A DNA stretch of 64,000 nucleotides from the NCBI GenBank assembly GCA_965116465.1, contig OZ220687.1:2170001-2234000 (forward strand), given 5' to 3'. The notes beneath the pieces were generated by a model. The model worked only from the letters and a program-made list of their open reading frames with translations, was not told where the DNA came from and searched no databases. The stretch's first letter is position 1, and each line of letters starts with the position of its first letter. The DNA is from VXNF01 sp965116465. GTDB lineage: Bacteria; Actinomycetota; Acidimicrobiia; Acidimicrobiales; CATQHL01. Below, piece by piece: positions 59,642 to 64,000 of the stretch. A program made the translations under genes and the position numbers.

Positions 59642-60627
59642 CCTCCGGCGCTCCCAACGGAGGGGCCTTCCCGGGCATCTCCGCCGAGCTGGCGGCGCGG
59701 CTGGGGCCGCTGCGTCGGGGCAAGGTGCGCGACGTCATCGACCTGGGTGACCGCCTGGCGCTGGTGGCCACCGACCGGCTGTCGGCGTTCGACCGGGTGC
59801 TGGGGCTGGTGCCGCACCGCGGCCAGATCCTCAACCAGCTCTCCGCCTGGTGGTTCGAGATGCTCGACGACATCGTGCCGTCGCACCTCCTGGCCGTGGT
59901 GGATCCCAATGTGGCCGTCGTCGAGCGCTGCGAGCCGCTCCCGGTGGAAGTGGTGGTGCGGAGCATGCTGACCGGCACCACCTCCACGTCGCTCTGGACC
60001 CGGTACGAGGCCGGGGAGCGCCGCATCTACGGGATCGACTTCCCCGACGGGATGGCCAAGAACGATCCGCTGCCCCATCCCGTCATCACCCCGACGACCA
60101 AGGCCCACAGCGGCCATGACGAGCCCCTGAGCGAGGCCCAGGTCACCGCCGGCGGCTGGGTGGACCCCGAGCGCTGGGAAGAGGTCCGCAGCATGGCGCT
60201 GGGACTGTTCGAGCGGGGCCGGCGGGTGGCGGCCGGCGCCGGCCTGGTGCTGGTCGACACCAAGTACGAGTTCGGGATCGACTCCGGCGACCGGCTCAGG
60301 TTGATCGACGAGGTCCACACGCCGGACTCGTCGCGGTTGTGGCGCCTCGCCACGCTCGAGTCGCGCCTGCGGGTGGGACTCGAACCGGAGAACCTGGACA
60401 AGGAGATCGTCCGCCTCGCCTACGCGGCCGGCGGCTACCGGGGCGAGGGCGTGCCCGAGCCGCTGAGCCCGGCGCTGGCCGCCGAGACCGCCGCCGCGTA
60501 CCGGGAGGTGTTCGAGGCGCTGACCGGGGCACCGCTGCGGCCCGCCCCCTATCCGGCCGAGCCCCGGATCGCGGCGGCGCTGGGGGCATTGGCCCATGCG
60601 CGGCCGGCCCCGTCGGGCGCGCGATGA
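59638..60627 (+). CDS. purC: SAICAR synthetase
   Basis: The 329-aa enzyme has GKVRDVIDLGDRLALVATDRLSAFD, the LVLVDTKYEFG strand and LIDEVHTPDSSRLW, all PurC marks. It joins aspartate to CAIR. It is the longer form found in actinobacteria and others (about 300 aa). ATG lies in the purQ stop. Confidence 0.92.
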   Translation: MTSGAPNGGAFPGISAELAARLGPLRRGKVRDVIDLGDRLALVATDRLSAFDRVLGLVPHRGQILNQLSAWWFEMLDDIVPSHLLAVVDPNVAVVERCEPLPVEVVVRSMLTGTTSTSLWTRYEAGERRIYGIDFPDGMAKNDPLPHPVITPTTKAHSGHDEPLSEAQVTAGGWVDPERWEEVRSMALGLFERGRRVAAGAGLVLVDTKYEFGIDSGDRLRLIDEVHTPDSSRLWRLATLESRLRVGLEPENLDKEIVRLAYAAGGYRGEGVPEPLSPALAAETAAAYREVFEALTGAPLRPAPYPAEPRIAAALGALAHARPAPSGAR

Positions 60628-61235
60628 TGCCCGCGTCGATGGCCGCAGGCAGCGATCCGGGCTCCGAGCCCGACCCGCCGAAGGGCGCCGGAGCGAGCGC
60701 CGTCGGCGCGCGGCCGGGTGCCGCAGAGGGCACCGGCGCCGCGCTGGTGGGGGTGGTCATGGGCAGCGACTCGGACTGGGCCACGATGCGTCGCTGCTCC
60801 GAGGTGCTCCGGGAATTCGGCGTCGCCCACGAGTGCCGCGTCGTTTCCGCTCATCGCACCCCCGACCTGCTCGTGACCTACGCCACCAGCGCCGAGGATC
60901 GCGGCTTGCAGGTGATCGTCGCAGGCGCCGGGGGAGCCGCCCACCTGCCGGGGATGCTGGCCGCACACTCGATCGTGCCCGTCATCGGCGTGCCGGTCAC
61001 GAGCCGGGCCCTGGGTGGGATCGACTCGCTGCTGTCGATCGTGCAGATGCCCGCCGGCGTGCCGGTGGCCACGATGGCGATCGGCGAGGCGGGCGCCGCC
61101 AACGCCGCGCTCCTGGCGGTGGCCATGCTGGCCCGGCGCGATCCCGAACTCGCCGCCCGCCTGACCGCCTACCGGGCCGCCCGGGCCGACCAGGTCCGGG
61201 CCACGGAACTCGACCGTTCCGAGCCCGCCCAGTGA
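60624..61235 (+). CDS. purE: N5-CAIR mutase
   Basis: The 203-aa product has GVVMGSDSDW, VVSAHRTPDLL and AGAGGAAHLPGMLAAH, the PurE active-site loops. An N-terminal extension of about 37 residues precedes the usual start; a later start is possible. It interconverts N5-CAIR (made by PurK) and CAIR. ATG lies in the purC stop. A 127-bp gap with a REP-like hairpin separates it from purK. Confidence 0.9.
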   Translation: MMPASMAAGSDPGSEPDPPKGAGASAVGARPGAAEGTGAALVGVVMGSDSDWATMRRCSEVLREFGVAHECRVVSAHRTPDLLVTYATSAEDRGLQVIVAGAGGAAHLPGMLAAHSIVPVIGVPVTSRALGGIDSLLSIVQMPAGVPVATMAIGEAGAANAALLAVAMLARRDPELAARLTAYRAARADQVRATELDRSEPAQ

Positions 61236-61254
61236 TGCCCCGGATCATTCCCCC

Positions 61255-61288
61255 CGTCATCCCGGCGAAAGCCGGGATCCATTGTCCA
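61255..61288. repeat. REP-like palindrome in the purine operon
   Basis: A perfect 8-bp stem with GAAA tetraloop, ATCCCGGC-GAAA-GCCGGGAT (61259-61278), flanked by CGTC and CCATTGTCCA. The form matches the CGTCATxCCGGCGAAAGCCGG-type interspersed repeats found in many bacteria. Confidence 0.75.
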
Positions 61289-61362
61289 GCGACCCGATCC
61301 GCGTGCGGCGTGGGCTCGGCAGACTGCTCGACGGTTCCGTGGATGGTGGGCGGGGGGATCCC

Positions 61363-62517
61363 GTGAGCGTGCTCGTGCCGCCGGCGGTGATCGGCATCGT
61401 GGGCGGCGGGCAACTCGGACGGATGCTGGCCCAGGTGGCTCAGCGCCACGGCTACCGGACCGCCGTGCTCACCGGCGGCGGGGAGCAGACCCCCGCGGGC
61501 GCGGTCGCCGACATCGAGATCGCCGCCCCCTTCGACGACACCGCAGCCGTGCAGCGTCTCGTGGACTGCGCCGACGTCATCACCTGGGAACTGGAGGACG
61601 TGGACCTGGGCGTGGCCGACGCCGCCGCCGACGCCGGGGTTTCGGTCCGGCCCCGGCCCCGGGTTATGGCCATCGCAGCCGACCGCGCCGCCGAGAAGCG
61701 GGCATTGAGGGCCGCGGGTGTGCCGGTTGCGCCGTACCGGGAGGCGGCCGACCCGTCGGAGTTGGCCGCCGCGCTGAGAGCGCTCCGCGGTCCGGTGATC
61801 GTGAAGACGGCCCGCGGCGGCTACGACGGCAAGGGCCAGGTTCGCGTGCCTGTCGCCGAGCCGGGCTCGGAGCGGAGCGACTCAGCCGCCGAGGTGTTCC
61901 GGCGGCTGGGTCCGGTCCGGCTGATCGCGGAGCAGGAGGTGCCGTTCGACCGGGAGGTGTCGGTCGTGGTGGCCCGCTCCGCGACCGGCGCGATCGCCGA
62001 TCACGGGGTGATGGAGAACGTGCACGTCGCCGGGATCCTCGATCTGACGGTGGTTCCGGCACGGTTGTCGCAGGAGGTGGCCGCCACCGCGCTCGGTATC
62101 GCCGGCCATGTGGCCCACCACCTCGACGTGGTCGGGGTGCTTTGCGTCGAGATGTTCGTGGTGGGCTCCGAGCTCGTCGTCAACGAGATCGCCCCCCGGC
62201 CCCACAACAGCGGCCACTGCACGATCGAGGCGGCCGCCGTCAGCCAGTTCGAGCAGCAGCTCCGGGCCGTCTGCGGGTTGCCGCTGGGCGACGGCACCTG
62301 CCGGCCGGCGGCCATGGCGCAACTGCTGGGCGACCTCTGGGCCGGTGGCGAACCGCCCTGGTCGGAGGTGATGGCCGACCCCGGGGTCAACCTGCATCTC
62401 TACGGCAAGCGCGAGGCGCGGCCGGGACGCAAGATGGGCCATCTCACGTGCGTCGAGGAGACGCCCGAGCTGGCATTGAAGCGGGTCCTGGCGGCCCGGG
62501 AGCGGTTGGCGTCGTGA
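61363..62517 (+). CDS. purK: N5-CAIR synthetase
   Basis: From GTG 61363 (GGGGGAT upstream) the 384-aa ATP-grasp enzyme has VGGGQLGRMLAQVA, VIVKTARGGYDGKGQ and VVNEIAPRPHNSGH. It carboxylates AIR using ATP and bicarbonate. A longer frame to 61282 would run back into the repeat and is less likely. Overlaps purF by 4 bp. Confidence 0.9.
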   Translation: MSVLVPPAVIGIVGGGQLGRMLAQVAQRHGYRTAVLTGGGEQTPAGAVADIEIAAPFDDTAAVQRLVDCADVITWELEDVDLGVADAAADAGVSVRPRPRVMAIAADRAAEKRALRAAGVPVAPYREAADPSELAAALRALRGPVIVKTARGGYDGKGQVRVPVAEPGSERSDSAAEVFRRLGPVRLIAEQEVPFDREVSVVVARSATGAIADHGVMENVHVAGILDLTVVPARLSQEVAATALGIAGHVAHHLDVVGVLCVEMFVVGSELVVNEIAPRPHNSGHCTIEAAAVSQFEQQLRAVCGLPLGDGTCRPAAMAQLLGDLWAGGEPPWSEVMADPGVNLHLYGKREARPGRKMGHLTCVEETPELALKRVLAARERLAS

Positions 62518-63956
62518 TCGGGTCCCCCGCCGACGAGCTCCGGGGCGACGTCCCCCGGGAGGAATGCGGCGTGGTCGGGGTGTACGCCCCCGGCCGCCAC
62601 GCCGCCCGGATCGCCTTCTTCGGCCTGCACACCCTCCAGCACCGCGGCCAGGAGGCCACCGGGATAGCCAGCTGCGACCGGGGAACGGTCCACCTGCACC
62701 GGGGTCCGGGCCTGGTCGCGTCGGTCTTCAACGAGGACAACCTCTCGACCCTCCGGGGCGACGCCGCCATCGGCCACAACCGCTACAGCACCACCGGCGT
62801 GTCGTCGGTGCGCAACATCCAGCCGCAGGTGATCGAGACGATCGACGGCCCGCTGGCCGTGGCCCACAACGGCAACCTGGTCAACGCACCGGAACTCCGC
62901 CGGACGTTGCTGGAGAGCGGCGTGGGGTTGCAGACCTCCTCCGACACCGAACTGATCGTGCAGTTGCTCGTCGTCTCGGCCGGTGACTGGCTCACCCGGA
63001 TCCGTGCGCTGATGGCCCGGCTCGAGGGCGCCTACGCCCTGACGATCCTTACCCGCGACGCCGTCTACGGGGTGCGGGACCCGCGGGGGTTCCGCCCGCT
63101 GGTGTTGGGCAGGCTCGACGACGGCTGGGTGCTGGCGTCGGAGAGCTGCGCCCTGTCGGTCACCGGCGCCACCTTCGCCGGCGAGGTGGAACCCGGCCAG
63201 ATCGTGCGGATCGACGCCGGCGGCATGACGCTGCAGCAGGGAGTGCAACCCCTGCCGCCCGCGTTCTGCACGTTCGAGCAGATCTACTTCTCCCGACCCG
63301 ACACGCACCACGGCGGCTCACTGGTCCACGCGGTGCGCCAGCGTCTCGGCGCCCGGCTCGCCGTCGAGGCGCCCGCCGAGGCGGACGTGGTGGCACCGGT
63401 GCCCGACTCGGGGACGCCGCAGGCGGTGGGATACGCCCAGCAGGCGGGGCTGCCCTACACCGACGGGCTCATCAAGAACCGCTACGTGGGCCGCACGTTC
63501 ATCGAACCCACCCAGGAGCAGCGGGAGGCGGGCGTGGCCATGAAGTTCAACCCGCTCGGCGACAACGTGGCGGGCAAGCGGGTGGTGCTGGTCGACGACT
63601 CGATCGTGCGGGGCACCACCTCGGGCCCGCTGGTGCGGATGCTGCGGGAGGCCGGCGCCGCCGAGGTCCACGTGCGGGTGGCCTGCCCGCCCATCACCGA
63701 CCCCTGCTACATGGGGGTCGACATGGCCGCCAAGGGAGAGCTGATCGCCTCCGAACGGTCGGTTCCGGAGATCTGCGACCACATCGGCGCCGACTCGCTG
63801 GCGTTCCTGTCGCTGGAGGGCATGATGCAGGCGCTGGAAGCCGCCGACGGCTACTGCAACGCCTGCTTCACCGGCGTCTACCCGTTCGAGCCCGAGACGT
63901 TCGTGCAACTCCGGCTCGGCGCCAAGGACCAGTTCGCCTCCGTCTGGGGTGACTGA
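62514..63956 (+). CDS. purF: Amidophosphoribosyltransferase
   Basis: The 480-aa enzyme starts at GTG 62514 inside the purK stop. The catalytic Cys18 follows a 17-residue propeptide (ending REE-CGVVG) that would be cut off. Glutaminase marks are HRGQEATG, GHNRYSTTG and AHNGNLVN; the PRPP site is VVLVDDSIVRGTT. It carries out the first step of purine synthesis. A further gene could begin at ATG 63984 but is cut by the window end. Confidence 0.93.
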   Translation: MIGSPADELRGDVPREECGVVGVYAPGRHAARIAFFGLHTLQHRGQEATGIASCDRGTVHLHRGPGLVASVFNEDNLSTLRGDAAIGHNRYSTTGVSSVRNIQPQVIETIDGPLAVAHNGNLVNAPELRRTLLESGVGLQTSSDTELIVQLLVVSAGDWLTRIRALMARLEGAYALTILTRDAVYGVRDPRGFRPLVLGRLDDGWVLASESCALSVTGATFAGEVEPGQIVRIDAGGMTLQQGVQPLPPAFCTFEQIYFSRPDTHHGGSLVHAVRQRLGARLAVEAPAEADVVAPVPDSGTPQAVGYAQQAGLPYTDGLIKNRYVGRTFIEPTQEQREAGVAMKFNPLGDNVAGKRVVLVDDSIVRGTTSGPLVRMLREAGAAEVHVRVACPPITDPCYMGVDMAAKGELIASERSVPEICDHIGADSLAFLSLEGMMQALEAADGYCNACFTGVYPFEPETFVQLRLGAKDQFASVWGD

Positions 63957-64000
63957 CGTGGCGCCGGCGACGCCCCCGTCGCCATGACGAGTCGGGGTCA

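Noticed and set aside
63958..64000. Start of another purine gene at GTG 63958
   Set aside because: That frame meets TGA after nine codons; ATG 63984 could start a gene, but only five codons are visible.

Overview
The window is GC-rich actinobacterial DNA with many GTG and TTG starts, very short gene gaps and several TANNNT boxes placed 6-7 nt before a start codon (leaderless-type starts). The gene content (a fused PurSL, a DUF222-HNH nuclease, a tad pilus locus with actinobacterial-style parts, calx-beta secreted proteins, an NMT1-type ABC cassette) would suit an uncultured member of the Acidimicrobiia. That placement is inference. No rRNA gene, no intact tRNA and no CRISPR array were seen.

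Layout. 1-540 is the start of a DUF4143-type ATPase running off the left edge, then an AI-2E family transporter. 2026-5068 is a compact restriction-modification cassette: a double inverted-repeat operator, a small HTH protein, a gamma-type N6-adenine methyltransferase, and a convergent MamI-like nuclease whose 3' end overlaps the methyltransferase. A 3' tRNA remnant (5236-5278) lies just beyond it. 5324-16363 holds an SDR epimerase, three secreted beta-repeat proteins and a one-polypeptide kinase/regulator. 16383-18406 holds a TIR-like ThsB-type protein and a frameshifted ammonium transporter.

18504-30558 is a tad/Flp-type pilus locus: prepilin peptidase, CpaB-like, CpaE-like, CpaF, TadB, TadC, two glycosylation-type genes, a pilin-like protein and three TadE/G-like proteins. 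The glycosyltransferases sit between TadC and the pilin-like gene, which suggests a glycosylated surface fibre. 30707-40337 is a decayed accessory zone: a broken KAP NTPase, an HNH nuclease, fragments of a coiled-coil/TM gene family, a Fic protein, and a block with two toxin-antitoxin pairs bounded by 69-bp direct repeats.

40338-52369 holds a 1044-aa LysM protein with a Pro/Glu-rich spacer, an import cassette with two unrelated substrate-binding proteins, two permeases and one ATPase, then a lipoprotein and an 820-aa secreted protein with 32 cysteines. After an alpha/beta hydrolase, a P450 and an ankyrin protein, the window ends in a purine operon (purSL-Q-C-E-K-F) with mostly 4-bp start/stop overlaps, interrupted only by a REP-like hairpin between purE and purK.
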